Shown: piece after piece, positions 53,112 to 62,092 of the stretch
How the letters are laid out: each line of letters starts with the position of its first letter
Numbering within the stretch: the stretch's first letter is position 1
Source: Methylococcaceae bacterium
Lineage (GTDB): Bacteria; Pseudomonadota; Gammaproteobacteria; Methylococcales; Methylomonadaceae
Assembly (NCBI GenBank): GCA_021647585.1
Contig: JAKIUK010000007.1
Location: 1-64,000, forward strand
Length of the DNA: 64,000 nucleotides
Direction of reading: 5' to 3'
Translations under genes and position numbers: made by a program
Notes under the pieces: generated by a model
What the model saw: only the letters and a program-made list of their open reading frames with translations
Told to the model about the DNA's origin: nothing
The model's database searches: none

Positions 53112-53531
53112 TTATTTTAACGGACGTCCTTTAGCATCTTTATCTATCATCTTACCTATTAATAAACAACCTTCAATAAAACCCCACATAAAACCATACT
53201 GATATCCCAGGCCAAAGGTAAGCGCTATTTGGGCAATGGCAATCGGATAAAACCCTAGATAAATTCTGTGCAGCCCAATTGCACCAAAAATCAGACCTAA
53301 TGCAGCTGCTACATAATGATTTTTTACTGCTCGTTTATCTTGTATATAAGCACCTATAGGTCCTACATCAGTTGCACTTCCATCGTCTTCAGGTATAAAA
53401 TCGACATCATCACCCACTTGAGGTGCAGTTTCTGACGTCCAGTCATCGATATGAAACTCATAGAACTTATCTTCGTATTTGATAGCGCCAGTTTGGCATT
53501 CATCATCATAACTCTCAATATGACCAATCAT
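53112..53531 (-). CDS. TM2-domain membrane protein
   Basis: A 139-residue protein with an N-terminal soluble part (about 1-65) that reads like a small OB/cold-shock-type beta barrel (MIGHIESYDDECQTGAIKYE), and a C-terminal TM2 domain of two helices with the GLIFGAIGLHRIYLG motif (about 78-92). TM2 proteins are widespread and not well understood. It lies inside the cobT-cobS operon, 24 bases after cobT, without a known B12 role; it may be a passenger. Confidence 0.8.
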   Translation of the reverse strand: MIGHIESYDDECQTGAIKYEDKFYEFHIDDWTSETAPQVGDDVDFIPEDDGSATDVGPIGAYIQDKRAVKNHYVAAALGLIFGAIGLHRIYLGFYPIAIAQIALTFGLGYQYGFMWGFIEGCLLIGKMIDKDAKGRPLK

Positions 53532-53555
53532 TGATTTTTTACCTTTGTTATTATT

Positions 53556-54596
53556 TTATTGTGTTGTAATTTCAGCTTGTTCAAAAGTTGCCATTTCATT
53601 ATGTAACTTACACGCCATTTGTAATAATGGAACTGCTGCAACAGCGCCACTGCCTTCACCTAAGCGCATATTCAAATCTAATAGAGGGTTTGCTTGCAGT
53701 TGCTCTAATACGATTTGATGTCCCTTTTCCTGAGAACGATGCGCATAAAAAAACCATGATTTTGTCTCAGGGTTAATTTTAACTGCTAATAATGCAGCAA
53801 CACTGCAGATAAATCCATCAATTAATACAGGCAATCCTTGCTGAGCAGAAAAAATATAGGCTCCCAACAATGCGGCAATTTCAAATCCGCCTAAATATTG
53901 TAATACTTTCAAAGGATTTTCTAAAAACTTTTGATGTAATATAAGAGACTGCTGAATTACCTTGGCTTTATGCTGAATAGCAGCATCATCCAACCCTGTT
54001 CCAGCTCCGGTTAACTGCGCTACCGGCAACCCGGTTAAAGCAACCGCTATTGCACTGGCGCTGGTTGTATTTGCAATACCCATTTCGCCGCCAATAAATA
54101 GTTGAGATTGTTGCTTTTTTGCTCTTTCTACCGCAGATTTCCCTGTTGTTAATGCTTTTCTTAATTGCTCTTCAGTCATTGCCGCCTGCTTTGCAAAATT
54201 GGCAGTTCCATTTCCAGCTCGCTCAACAATAATGCCCGATATATCAGTAGCTGCAAGCAAACCCACATCTATCACTTCAAAATCAGCATTTACAAAACGT
54301 GATAAAACATTAATCGCCGCACTTTCATTGGCAAAATTTTTCACCATTTCAGTCGTCACTACCTGTGGAAATGCCGAAACAGATTCTTCAGCGATACCAT
54401 GATCCGCAGCAAAAACAGAGACCCATACCTTTTCAATTGCCGGTTGTTCCGTTTTTTGCAACGCAGCTAAACGAACAGCAATATTTTCCAACAAACCTAA
54501 TGAACCCAGAGGTTTTGTCAGTTGCGCTTGTTTATTTAGAGCCTTTTGATAAAAACCCTGATCAGGCAAATTAATTTTATTAGTTAACCAATCCAC
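53556..54596 (-). CDS. cobT: Nicotinate-nucleotide-dimethylbenzimidazole phosphoribosyltransferase
   Basis: Makes alpha-ribazole phosphate from the BluB product. The 346 residues begin with the GSLGLLENIAVRLAALQ helix (about 32-48), have FAADHGIAEE, GEMGIANTTSASA (about 169-181) and the catalytic Glu in MRLGEGSGAVAAVPL (about 309-323). Length is normal. Only 3 bases after cobU. Confidence 0.96.
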   Translation of the reverse strand: MDWLTNKINLPDQGFYQKALNKQAQLTKPLGSLGLLENIAVRLAALQKTEQPAIEKVWVSVFAADHGIAEESVSAFPQVVTTEMVKNFANESAAINVLSRFVNADFEVIDVGLLAATDISGIIVERAGNGTANFAKQAAMTEEQLRKALTTGKSAVERAKKQQSQLFIGGEMGIANTTSASAIAVALTGLPVAQLTGAGTGLDDAAIQHKAKVIQQSLILHQKFLENPLKVLQYLGGFEIAALLGAYIFSAQQGLPVLIDGFICSVAALLAVKINPETKSWFFYAHRSQEKGHQIVLEQLQANPLLDLNMRLGEGSGAVAAVPLLQMACKLHNEMATFEQAEITTQ

Positions 54597-54599
54597 CTG

Positions 54600-55121
54600 T
54601 TATTTTAAAACCTGTGGTAACCCAGCTGTAAGCAATACAACTTTATCACTTATAGCTGCTATTTTTTGATGTAAAAATCCTGCTTCATCAACAAAGCGTC
54701 GAGTCATTTTGTCCATTGCTACAATACCAAGGCCGACTTCGTTAGTTACCAATACGACTTGACCGGAAAAGGTAGTCAAAACAGCAAACAAAGCATTGGT
54801 TTCTTTTTCAAACACCTCCTGTTGTAGATCTCCTTGTTTATTGAACAGTATGTTAGTCAGCCATAAAGTTAAACAATCAACTAATAGGCAGGTATTTTTT
54901 TCGTTGTATTTTTGTATAACCCCAGCTAATTTAATGGGCTCTTCAACTGTTTTCCAATGCGCAGGTCTATCCTGACGATGCTTGGTAATGCGTGCTTGCA
55001 TTTCTGCATCACCTGCTTCTGCAGTAGCAATATAAATCACCCGTTTTTCTGATTTAACCGCCTGCTGTTCCGCATAACGACTTTTCCCAGAGCGGACACC
55101 GCCTAAAACCAGTTCAATCAT
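54600..55121 (-). CDS. cobU: Adenosylcobinamide kinase/guanylyltransferase
   Basis: Phosphorylates adenosylcobinamide and activates it with GTP. The 173 residues show the P-loop ELVLGGVRSGKSRYAEQQA (about 3-21), YIATAEAGDAEMQARI, and VDCLTLWLTNIL, with VTNEVGLGIV near the end. Normal length. It overlaps the stress protein gene by 8 bases. Confidence 0.95.
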   Translation of the reverse strand: MIELVLGGVRSGKSRYAEQQAVKSEKRVIYIATAEAGDAEMQARITKHRQDRPAHWKTVEEPIKLAGVIQKYNEKNTCLLVDCLTLWLTNILFNKQGDLQQEVFEKETNALFAVLTTFSGQVVLVTNEVGLGIVAMDKMTRRFVDEAGFLHQKIAAISDKVVLLTAGLPQVLK

Positions 55122-55557
55122 CTTTTAAACGAACCGCCAATACATCACACATGGCATGATGTAAAACACCATTTGCCGTCGAACCTAACAATAATGCCCA
55201 GCCATGCCGTCCATGGGAACCTACAACAATAAGATCGACACTATTTTCTTCTGCAATTCTGACAATTTCAAGTTTTGCACTTCCTATCTCCAACCACTGC
55301 CTGTTTTCAGCAATACCAAACTCACAGGCAATTTTTGCCATTCTTTTTTTTGATGCATTCATCAGTTCTTCAGTCAAATCACCATCAAAAGGAATGATAG
55401 GGCCATAGTTTGCATCAGTAATAGGGAGATTATCAACCACATGCACAATGCTGAGTTGTGCCTGGTTAGCCTCCGCGAGCTCTTTTGCTTTATTAGCGAC
55501 TGCATCTCCATGATCAGTAAAATCTGCTGCTATCAAAATATGTTTATAGTTACTCAT
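55114..55557 (-). CDS. Universal stress protein (UspA family)
   Basis: A 147-residue single-domain UspA. It begins SNYKHILIAADFTDHGDAV and ends with the ATP-binding pattern VVGSHGRHGWALLLGSTANG followed by VLHHAMCDVLAVR, so it is probably of the nucleotide-binding type. The ATG at 55557 has a strong AGGAGG six bases upstream; an in-frame codon at 55575 is less suited. The overlap with cobU suggests co-transcription, without an evident link in function. Confidence 0.92.
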   Translation of the reverse strand: MSNYKHILIAADFTDHGDAVANKAKELAEANQAQLSIVHVVDNLPITDANYGPIIPFDGDLTEELMNASKKRMAKIACEFGIAENRQWLEIGSAKLEIVRIAEENSVDLIVVGSHGRHGWALLLGSTANGVLHHAMCDVLAVRLKDD

Positions 55558-55606
55558 AACGCCTCCTATACTCACCTAAAACGCAAAGGTTTTAGATATT
55601 TTTATC

Positions 55607-57004
55607 TCAAACAGAACCTGCTGATACGGATTGAATGCCTAAAAAACGAACGCTGTTTCTATTACGGAAACTGATCAGAGGCATAATACCCTGTGCATAT
55701 ATTTTATTGATCATCTGCTCGTTCATTAGCTGTTCTGCACAAGCTTGAAGTACTTTTTCACCCTCTTTATCATAAGTATATGCGGGCAGATCATTCAGTT
55801 CAAAACCGCCACCAAACTGAGGATTCAAATATTGCCTTATCAATAATCTGGCGCAAGCAAATGCAGAGTTACCCCATAACAACTGTTCATGTTCATGATC
55901 CAGCCTGAATTCTTCAAAAGGAAAAGATTCAGTTTCTTCAACACCCTCTCCATATGGAATCCGTAATAAAATTCTAGGATAAGTCAACGCTACCCATTCT
56001 GAGGCCTTGCTGGATCTAAATTCTTTCCATAGAAGATTGTCCACTTGCTCAGCCAAAACACAATCTTCAATCAAGATTTTATCAGCAGCGGCTACAAATG
56101 AACTATTAAATTTTCCGGCAAACTCTCCAATTTGCTTTAAATATTGGATATCATCTGCCATAGATGAAAAAGTATAATTACCTACCATAAGTATATAGGG
56201 TTGCCCATCAACATCTTGAATCCCATGACTCATCAGCTTGTTGGCTATAGATGACTGCAATACCCCATTTTGATGGAAATCATCAAATAGAGCCTGTTTA
56301 CTTATATCAACAAGATAAAAAGTCTGATTCTCATCAGTTTCTTCATTAAAAAGCAAATCATAGGTAGATCGCCAAATGGATTCAAGTTGTTGAAAAGGTG
56401 CTGAATGCAATATAGATTTCATCAACTCTTCTGTCACTGAATCAATAAAAGCAGTTAGCTCTTTAATTTCTGGGGTTGTTTCAGCAACCAAATGAGGCTC
56501 AAGCAAATTATGCAGGTAATTTTCCAGTGCATCAGTCGATTTCTGTTTTATTACAGAGTCAGAAGGTGGCTGCCCCAGAAGTCGTTCTATAAGATCAGAG
56601 CTATCCTCCCGGTTTTGTTCATACTCTACAGGAGCACTTTGATAGTACGCTCTTATTTCATCGGCTGCTTGCCGGGATGTTTCAGGTTTTTCCAGGTCTT
56701 TTTTTAGTCGTTTAAGATTACTAAATACCGTCCCTTTCAAATAGATATTATCAGGGTGAAAATCTTCCAGCTCACAAAAACCTAGCTGACAATCAGGACT
56801 TATTTCTATAGATGGCTGTATTTTAGCCATTACCTGATCAAAGTTATCAATATCAATTGATATTATTTTACCCTCACTAGCCAACCCTGGAACCTGGGCA
56901 GAAAAATCAGCAAAAATATAGGTTCGCATCAGACCAAATTTACTTTGTTTTAGGCTCTGAGTTTGTGAATTAAAATTAAAACCAAATTCGATTCTACCCG
57001 GCAT
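55607..57004 (-). CDS. Type VI sheath-like protein, apparent TssB-TssC fusion
   Basis: A 465-residue protein with no named relative in the window. Residues about 25-118 resemble the small sheath subunit TssB/VipA (YIFADFSAQ, IDIDNFDQVMAKIQPSIEI, then ELEDFHPDNI). Residues about 158-465 resemble the large subunit TssC/VipB: FQQLESIWRSTYDLL (204-218), ETDENQTFYLVDISK, LMVGNYTFSSMADDIQYL, ASEWVALTYPRILLRIPYG (334-352), WGNSAFACARLL and MPLISFRNRNSVRFLGIQSV near the end. Normally these are two genes; here they are one, shortened, with no Hcp, VgrG, baseplate or ClpV gene beside it. A good AAGGAA site precedes the ATG. Function is unknown: a scaffold or a reduced contractile sheath are both possible. 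Confidence 0.7.
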   Translation of the reverse strand: MPGRIEFGFNFNSQTQSLKQSKFGLMRTYIFADFSAQVPGLASEGKIISIDIDNFDQVMAKIQPSIEISPDCQLGFCELEDFHPDNIYLKGTVFSNLKRLKKDLEKPETSRQAADEIRAYYQSAPVEYEQNREDSSDLIERLLGQPPSDSVIKQKSTDALENYLHNLLEPHLVAETTPEIKELTAFIDSVTEELMKSILHSAPFQQLESIWRSTYDLLFNEETDENQTFYLVDISKQALFDDFHQNGVLQSSIANKLMSHGIQDVDGQPYILMVGNYTFSSMADDIQYLKQIGEFAGKFNSSFVAAADKILIEDCVLAEQVDNLLWKEFRSSKASEWVALTYPRILLRIPYGEGVEETESFPFEEFRLDHEHEQLLWGNSAFACARLLIRQYLNPQFGGGFELNDLPAYTYDKEGEKVLQACAEQLMNEQMINKIYAQGIMPLISFRNRNSVRFLGIQSVSAGSV

Positions 57005-57038
57005 GTTATTTTCCTTGAGGCTTTATAAAGCTCAGTTT

Positions 57039-57548
57039 TCATCCTTCCTGAATTTGAACAAAAAACAAAGTATCCATTACTATATAAGAAAACAGTATAT
57101 ACAAAAAAGCGATACCTAATCCAAAAGTAAACGGTTGATCCAGTGCATTGTTAAAAATATGTCCCGATACCAACCATTGCCAAAGCATTAATAACACAAT
57201 AGCAAAAAAAGCCATTGCTGTACCTTGACCTACCAGTGTTGCCATTGCAGGCAAAGCCAAAAAACTAATTAAAGCATCTGTCGCCATCAAAGCAGATACT
57301 GTTTGCTGAAAACGTGCTAACTTTGATGCAAAGAAAAGGATCATCCAGGTTAATCCAAGAATCAGCAGGACTTCTACAAACACTTGCAAGACGGCATTGA
57401 ACACATCAGTACTTATAATCAAGATTAAAAAATTAACACAGACATACACAATAATTAGCAAACGTAGCAACCAGATTGAAGCAGGTATATCTTGTGGGCC
57501 TTTTTTTAATAAGCATATACTAAAAAATAATTTTATTAGTTCATACAT
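57039..57548 (-). CDS. Polytopic membrane protein next to the sheath-like gene
   Basis: A 169-residue protein with about five hydrophobic helices (about 25-45, 50-72, 88-106, 108-125, 140-160) and almost no soluble part. I do not recognise the family, though the layout recalls small Yip1-like membrane proteins. It precedes the sheath-like gene by 34 bases in the same direction, so the two are probably co-transcribed and may work together at the membrane. No Shine-Dalgarno of note. Confidence 0.65.
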   Translation of the reverse strand: MYELIKLFFSICLLKKGPQDIPASIWLLRLLIIVYVCVNFLILIISTDVFNAVLQVFVEVLLILGLTWMILFFASKLARFQQTVSALMATDALISFLALPAMATLVGQGTAMAFFAIVLLMLWQWLVSGHIFNNALDQPFTFGLGIAFLYILFSYIVMDTLFFVQIQEG

Positions 57549-57594
57549 TTTTCAACTCAGTTAGTTAAGGGAGGTGGAAACAAAATGACACTCT

Positions 57595-59487
57595 CTACTG
57601 CTCCTTTTCCAGCAGCTCTTCAACTTCCATCCATTCCGTTTCAGCTAATTCCAAAGCATTATCAACTTCAACTTTCAGTGCCAGTATTTTTTTTAAATTC
57701 TGTTTTTGTGACTCGCTATAAATATCAGAATTTGCTAATTGCTGCTCTAGTTTTTTTTGTTCCCCATGATATTTTTCTACCGCCTGTTCAGATTTTTTCA
57801 GTCTGTTGAGTAAAGGTTTTAGCCGATTACGTCGAACAGCATCCTGTTTACGCTGTTCTTTGCGAGATTTAACCGAGTCGGTTATTGGTGACTCAGAGGA
57901 CCTTTCGATTAAAGCGCGTTTTTGTTCTGACAACCATAATCGATAATCATCCAGGTCACCATCAAATGGTTTTACCGCTCCCTCTGCCACCAATAGAAAC
58001 TGGTCGGTCACTGATCGCAATAAATGTCTATCATGTGACACCACAACAATTGCACCTTCATATTCCTGTAATGCCATACTCAAGGCATGCCGCATTTCCA
58101 AGTCCAGATGATTTGTAGGTTCATCCAGTAATAATAAATTAGGGTTTTGATAAACCAGCAATGCAAGTACCAATCGCGCTTTTTCTCCTCCTGAAAAAGG
58201 CCTGACTTGTTCTACAACCTTATCACCTCTAAAATCAAAACCACCTAAAAAATTACGCAGGTCTTTCTCTGTGGCTCGATTGTCCAAATGTTGTAAGTGC
58301 CATAAGGGGCTTTCATCCAGGCGCAACTGTTCCAGCTGATGTTGAGCAAAATAGCCTATATTCAAAGCTTCTGCTGTTTGTAACTTACCATTTAATAGCT
58401 TCATTTCAGATGCCAGGACTTTGATTAAACTAGATTTACCCGCTCCATTAGGTCCCAACAATCCAATTCTATCACCTGGTGAAATTGATAAACTGGCTTG
58501 TCTAATTACAACTTTATCGCCATAACCAATATCAGCCCGTTCAATTTGAAGTAGCGGATTAGGCATTTTCTTAGGCGCGGGGAAACTAAAATTGAATGGC
58601 GAGTCTATATGCGCCTGAGAAATTAGCTCCATCCGCTGCAAAGCTTTTATCCGGCTTTGGGCCTGCCGGGCTTTTGTCGCCTGTGCTTTAAAGCGAGTAA
58701 TAAAACTTTGAATATGTTCAATTTCTCTTTGCTGCTTTATAAACGCAGATTGTTGTAATGCCAGTTTTTCTGCTCGCCTTTTTTCAAAGGCCGAATAATT
58801 GCCAGTATACATTTCAGCCTTATTCTGTTCTATATGAATTATATGGTCGGCAATAGAATCTAGAAAATCTCTATCATGTGAAATTAATAATAATGTACCG
58901 GGATATTTGCACAACCAGTCTTGCAACCAGATCACTGCATCTAGATCCAGGTGGTTGGTAGGTTCATCCAGTAACAACACATCCGATCGGCACATTAGTG
59001 CCTGAGCCAGATTCAACCGCATACGCCAGCCTCCTGAAAAGGATTTGACCGGATCTTGTTCTTGCCTTTCAGAAAAACCCAATCCATTCAATAACCTGGA
59101 AGCACGCGCCTGAGCAGTATATCCTCCGATATGATCTAAAGTACTGTGTAATTCAGCCAGCTTTATGCCATCATCTTGTTTTTCTGCAGCTTCCAGTTGT
59201 TGCTGTATTCGACGTAATTCTTTATCCCCATCAATTACATAATCAATAGCAGAGCAACTGGTAGCCGGTGTTTCCTGTGCCACATGGGCAATTTCCAAAC
59301 CGGGAGGCATGGAAAAATCACCTTCATCTATCTGTAATTGATTCAACAACACGGCAAACAAACTGGATTTACCCACTCCATTGGCCCCGGTTAATCCGGC
59401 TTTCTGACCTTTATGAATGGTAAAAGAGGTATCACTAAAGAGAACGCGTACACCGCGACGTAAAGAAATGTTTTTAAAATTCAGCAT
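57595..59487 (-). CDS. ABC-F family ATPase (YheS-like)
   Basis: A 630-residue soluble protein with two ABC cassettes and no membrane domain. Cassette 1 has Walker A GANGVGKSS (about 36-44), signature SFSGGWRMRL and LLLDEPTNHLDLDA; cassette 2 has LGPNGAGKSSLIK, PFSGGEKARLVLA and LLLDEPTNHLDLE. A linker between them and a C-terminal coiled coil (about 530-630) match YheS, which acts on ribosomes. The start at 59487 (LNFKNISLRRGVRVLF) agrees with YheS homologues; a longer frame to 59511 adds only eight residues. Confidence 0.93.
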   Translation of the reverse strand: MLNFKNISLRRGVRVLFSDTSFTIHKGQKAGLTGANGVGKSSLFAVLLNQLQIDEGDFSMPPGLEIAHVAQETPATSCSAIDYVIDGDKELRRIQQQLEAAEKQDDGIKLAELHSTLDHIGGYTAQARASRLLNGLGFSERQEQDPVKSFSGGWRMRLNLAQALMCRSDVLLLDEPTNHLDLDAVIWLQDWLCKYPGTLLLISHDRDFLDSIADHIIHIEQNKAEMYTGNYSAFEKRRAEKLALQQSAFIKQQREIEHIQSFITRFKAQATKARQAQSRIKALQRMELISQAHIDSPFNFSFPAPKKMPNPLLQIERADIGYGDKVVIRQASLSISPGDRIGLLGPNGAGKSSLIKVLASEMKLLNGKLQTAEALNIGYFAQHQLEQLRLDESPLWHLQHLDNRATEKDLRNFLGGFDFRGDKVVEQVRPFSGGEKARLVLALLVYQNPNLLLLDEPTNHLDLEMRHALSMALQEYEGAIVVVSHDRHLLRSVTDQFLLVAEGAVKPFDGDLDDYRLWLSEQKRALIERSSESPITDSVKSRKEQRKQDAVRRNRLKPLLNRLKKSEQAVEKYHGEQKKLEQQLANSDIYSESQKQNLKKILALKVEVDNALELAETEWMEVEELLEKEQ

Positions 59488-59511
59488 TGATGGATAGGCT
59501 AAAATGTACAA

Positions 59512-59694
59512 ATGAAAAGAACTGCAAAAGAACCATCACACCCTTTGTTTAAACCACAAGACAGGTACTATGTTAATAATCTAGGTGAGTGGTGGTTCTT
59601 TACCGTCGATAAAATTAGTGGCCCATACCCAAGTAAAGCACTTTGCGTTGATGCCTGCCGTTACTATATACAGAAACGAGACGGCGTAATATAA
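59512..59694 (+). CDS. Small DUF6316-like protein
   Basis: A 60-residue protein starting 24 bases from the divergent ABC-F gene. The core RYYVNNLGEWWFFT followed by SGPYPSKALCVDACRYYI resembles the short DUF6316 proteins of gammaproteobacteria, which carry an ngeWyF ... GPF pattern. It has two cysteines in the second half. No function is known. It is short, so the call depends on that pattern and on the lack of a competing gene on the other strand. Confidence 0.55.
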   Translation: MKRTAKEPSHPLFKPQDRYYVNNLGEWWFFTVDKISGPYPSKALCVDACRYYIQKRDGVI

Positions 59695-59813
59695 AAGTCT
59701 TTTATTTCCACTCAGAACATCAAAACCATTACGCTATAACATAGGATGTCCTGACAATAGAAAGCGCATCGATCGTGAAAGATACGCTCAGAAACAGGAA
59801 CAAAGAAAAAACC

Positions 59814-60335
59814 TTAGCCTAAACGCTCAATCATGCTTTCAGCCTGCTCGGCAAACTTTTCCAGATCACCACTTTTAACTGTTTCAACAGGAATAATGAT
59901 TGCTGAATCCAGTTCGATAAAAATATGTACATATTTCTCTATATAATCTACACGCAACATATCTTTCCAATAGGTTTTGTGTTTACCCCCTGGTGATTTT
60001 TCAGCCAGGTAATCCTGTTCTATTTTCAGTGTATGCATTCCAAACATGCCTGCTTTTTCTTCAACTGTATATTTTTCAAGAAATTGTCTGCGCATATCCA
60101 TTTTCATTACATATGGCGAAACAATCCCCCAGCCGATAGCTAAGATAGCAATATATGCTGTCGTTGTCATATCTGCATAATAGACATAATAAAACATACC
60201 AATCAACAGCATGGCACCAGGCACAAGCAATCTGCTTTTACGGATATTTTTTTGCATTTCTGGGTCATTTTTTAAGCGCATCTCATTAAAATGCACCAGG
60301 TCTTCTTCTCGGAACTCGTATTCTATTTCAAACAT
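59814..60335 (-). CDS. YcxB-like membrane protein
   Basis: A 173-residue protein: an N-terminal soluble segment (FEIEYEFREEDLVHFNEM), two membrane helices (about 36-53 and 58-76), and a C-terminal beta-rich domain (EEKAGMFGMHTLKIEQDYLA, then KTYWKDMLRVDYIEKYVHIF) typical of the YcxB family. Function is unknown. It follows the SPFH gene by 20 bases on the same strand and may be co-expressed with it. Confidence 0.8.
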   Translation of the reverse strand: MFEIEYEFREEDLVHFNEMRLKNDPEMQKNIRKSRLLVPGAMLLIGMFYYVYYADMTTTAYIAILAIGWGIVSPYVMKMDMRRQFLEKYTVEEKAGMFGMHTLKIEQDYLAEKSPGGKHKTYWKDMLRVDYIEKYVHIFIELDSAIIIPVETVKSGDLEKFAEQAESMIERLG

Positions 60336-60355
60336 TTTATTTTTAAGTTATTATT

Positions 60356-61246
60356 TTATTTTGTTGAACCGGGTAAATTCAAAATTAATCCATCCATTTT
60401 CCCACCCATTAAGGTTTGTGGATATTTTCCATTCCATTTATCTACTGCATTATATCTAATCAGAGCGGGTGTAAGTGATTTAGCTAATAATAGATTCGCT
60501 TTTGCCTGTGCTTCAGCTTCTTTTGTAATGGTATATGCTTGAGCATCGGCCATAGTTTTTTTTGCATTGGCATCAGCAACTGCCGCCATTTCTCTGGCTT
60601 CAGCTTGCTTAACCTGTTGCTGAGCCTGTTGCTCCACAATTTTTAACTGTGCCTTTTCTCGCTCTAATTGCTCCTGCCGTTCTTTAGTCTGAATCACCGC
60701 AGATGTGACCACTTGCGGCAGTGTAATATCTCTAAATAAGACCGCGGTTACAATAACCCCTCTATCTTGCAAATAGTCAATTAATCCATCTTCCATATAC
60801 AGTTGTAGCTCTTGCTGCACACTATCAAGAAAAAAATCCTGCGATTGCTTTACGGTTTTCCCTGCTTCTCTTAATAACGAGCGCACTTTAGGTGTAATAT
60901 GCTTAGTTACCACATCCTTTAACACCCCTGTTTCCTGTAAAATTTCGGGTGTATTATCCGCATCCAGTCGAAAGGCAACAGAAATATCCATGGATGTCTT
61001 TAGTTTATCCTGAGAGGGCACCTGTACTTTTTCCCAGGTATATGTCTGCTGCCTGAGATCAAAACTGACAAAATTTAATAGTGGTTTCACTATATGAAAA
61101 CCTTCTGGATAGGCTTCATTTTGTACTTTACCAAACAGTGTCGCCACTTTATTATGACCCGCGGGAACAGTAGTGTAAGAATTAAGTAACACTATCAAAA
61201 ACAAAACAGCTAAGCCTGTATAACCCGCATATTTATAATTATTCAT
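60356..61246 (-). CDS. SPFH/prohibitin-family membrane protein (HflC-like)
   Basis: A 296-residue protein with one N-terminal membrane helix (about 7-26), a prohibitin/SPFH domain (about 28-200; VPAGHNKVATLFGKVQ, EGFHIVKPLLNFV) and a long Ala/Glu/Gln-rich coiled coil (about 195-260) that drives oligomer formation. It resembles prohibitins and HflK/HflC, which form large rings around FtsH, but hflK is not adjacent. AGGA precedes the ATG. It is divergent from the DUF2782 gene. Confidence 0.92.
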   Translation of the reverse strand: MNNYKYAGYTGLAVLFLIVLLNSYTTVPAGHNKVATLFGKVQNEAYPEGFHIVKPLLNFVSFDLRQQTYTWEKVQVPSQDKLKTSMDISVAFRLDADNTPEILQETGVLKDVVTKHITPKVRSLLREAGKTVKQSQDFFLDSVQQELQLYMEDGLIDYLQDRGVIVTAVLFRDITLPQVVTSAVIQTKERQEQLEREKAQLKIVEQQAQQQVKQAEAREMAAVADANAKKTMADAQAYTITKEAEAQAKANLLLAKSLTPALIRYNAVDKWNGKYPQTLMGGKMDGLILNLPGSTK

Positions 61247-61328
61247 TGCTTTATTCCTGTATTATTTAGCACAACCAAGAAAAACTGTACTATGATGCCA
61301 ATCATAGTCGAATTTAAGGTACAAAATC

Positions 61329-61667
61329 ATGCGCCGATTATTAGCTTTAAACCTGTTAATCATTACAGGTATTTCAGTGGCTGAACAAAATCAAAATAAT
61401 GTTCCTGTTCCAGAACCCCCTGAATTACCAATGCCCGTGCAAAGTGGTGAATCACTCGAGCCCGATATTACCATTATTCGTAAAGGGAAAAAAACTATTC
61501 ATGAATTCCGTAGAAATGGTGAACTTTATATGGTAAAAATCATACCTGTTGTAGGACCTGCCTATTACCTTATAGATACCAATGGCGATGGTAATATGGA
61601 TGTGCGAGGTAGTGATCTGGATAGAGGTACACAAATTAACCAATGGAAATTGCTTGAGTGGGATTAA
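61329..61667 (+). CDS. DUF2782-family exported protein
   Basis: A 112-residue protein with a signal peptide (about 1-19, ending SVAE), a proline-rich spacer, and a compact domain with PDITIIRKGKKTIHEFRRNG, MVKIIPVVGPAYYLID and NGDGNMDVRGSDLD. This pattern is the DUF2782 family, common beside polA or thrB in gammaproteobacteria. Function is unknown; the DxNxDGxxD loop may bind calcium. AAGG precedes the ATG. Confidence 0.85.
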   Translation: MRRLLALNLLIITGISVAEQNQNNVPVPEPPELPMPVQSGESLEPDITIIRKGKKTIHEFRRNGELYMVKIIPVVGPAYYLIDTNGDGNMDVRGSDLDRGTQINQWKLLEWD

Positions 61668-62092
61668 ACTGAGTCTGCAACTAAATCAACTTATTCTGCG
61701 CGCGCTCCTTAATTAGTTCTGTTAATTCTATTTTGTCACATTTGAATGGATACTTTACAAAAGTATCTTCGGTGTGTTGTACGCACCATTTCGGCAATGG
61801 AAGGATAAAAATAATTTTGGTGCGTACAACGCACCCTACATTTATAATCTGACAAAGTAGCGAAATAACATTAATTCACGGTATTTCGTACTCAATTCAA
61901 ACAAACACCCCCTCTCTTGCCTACCTGAAACACTGCCAACTCATTGTAATACAAATAATTTATCTATTCACCCCCATTTTGGCACGCCCCCTGCAATAGA
62001 AAAAGTTACCCCTTAACTATTTAGCTACAATGAATTTGAATTAAGCCAGTTTACATCTATCTAATGCAACAACTTCTTTTCAGGAGAACATC
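61668..62092. other. Intergenic region with an 18-bp inverted repeat
   Basis: The only structure seen is the repeat at 61771-61835. The part 61990-62090 leads into the glutathione S-transferase gene and would hold its promoter; no clear boxes were fixed. Confidence 0.4.
61771..61835. repeat. Inverted repeat of GTGCGTACAACGCAC type
   Basis: GGTGTGTTGTACGCACCA (61771-61788) and TGGTGCGTACAACGCACC (61818-61835) match in 17 of 18 positions when inverted. TTTGTCA and TGACAAA further out may be its ends. It looks like a small dispersed element. Confidence 0.55.

Noticed and set aside
55607..57548. Complete type VI secretion locus
   Set aside because: No hcp, vgrG, tssA, tssE-M or clpV gene lies on either side; neighbours are cobU/uspA and an ABC-F gene.
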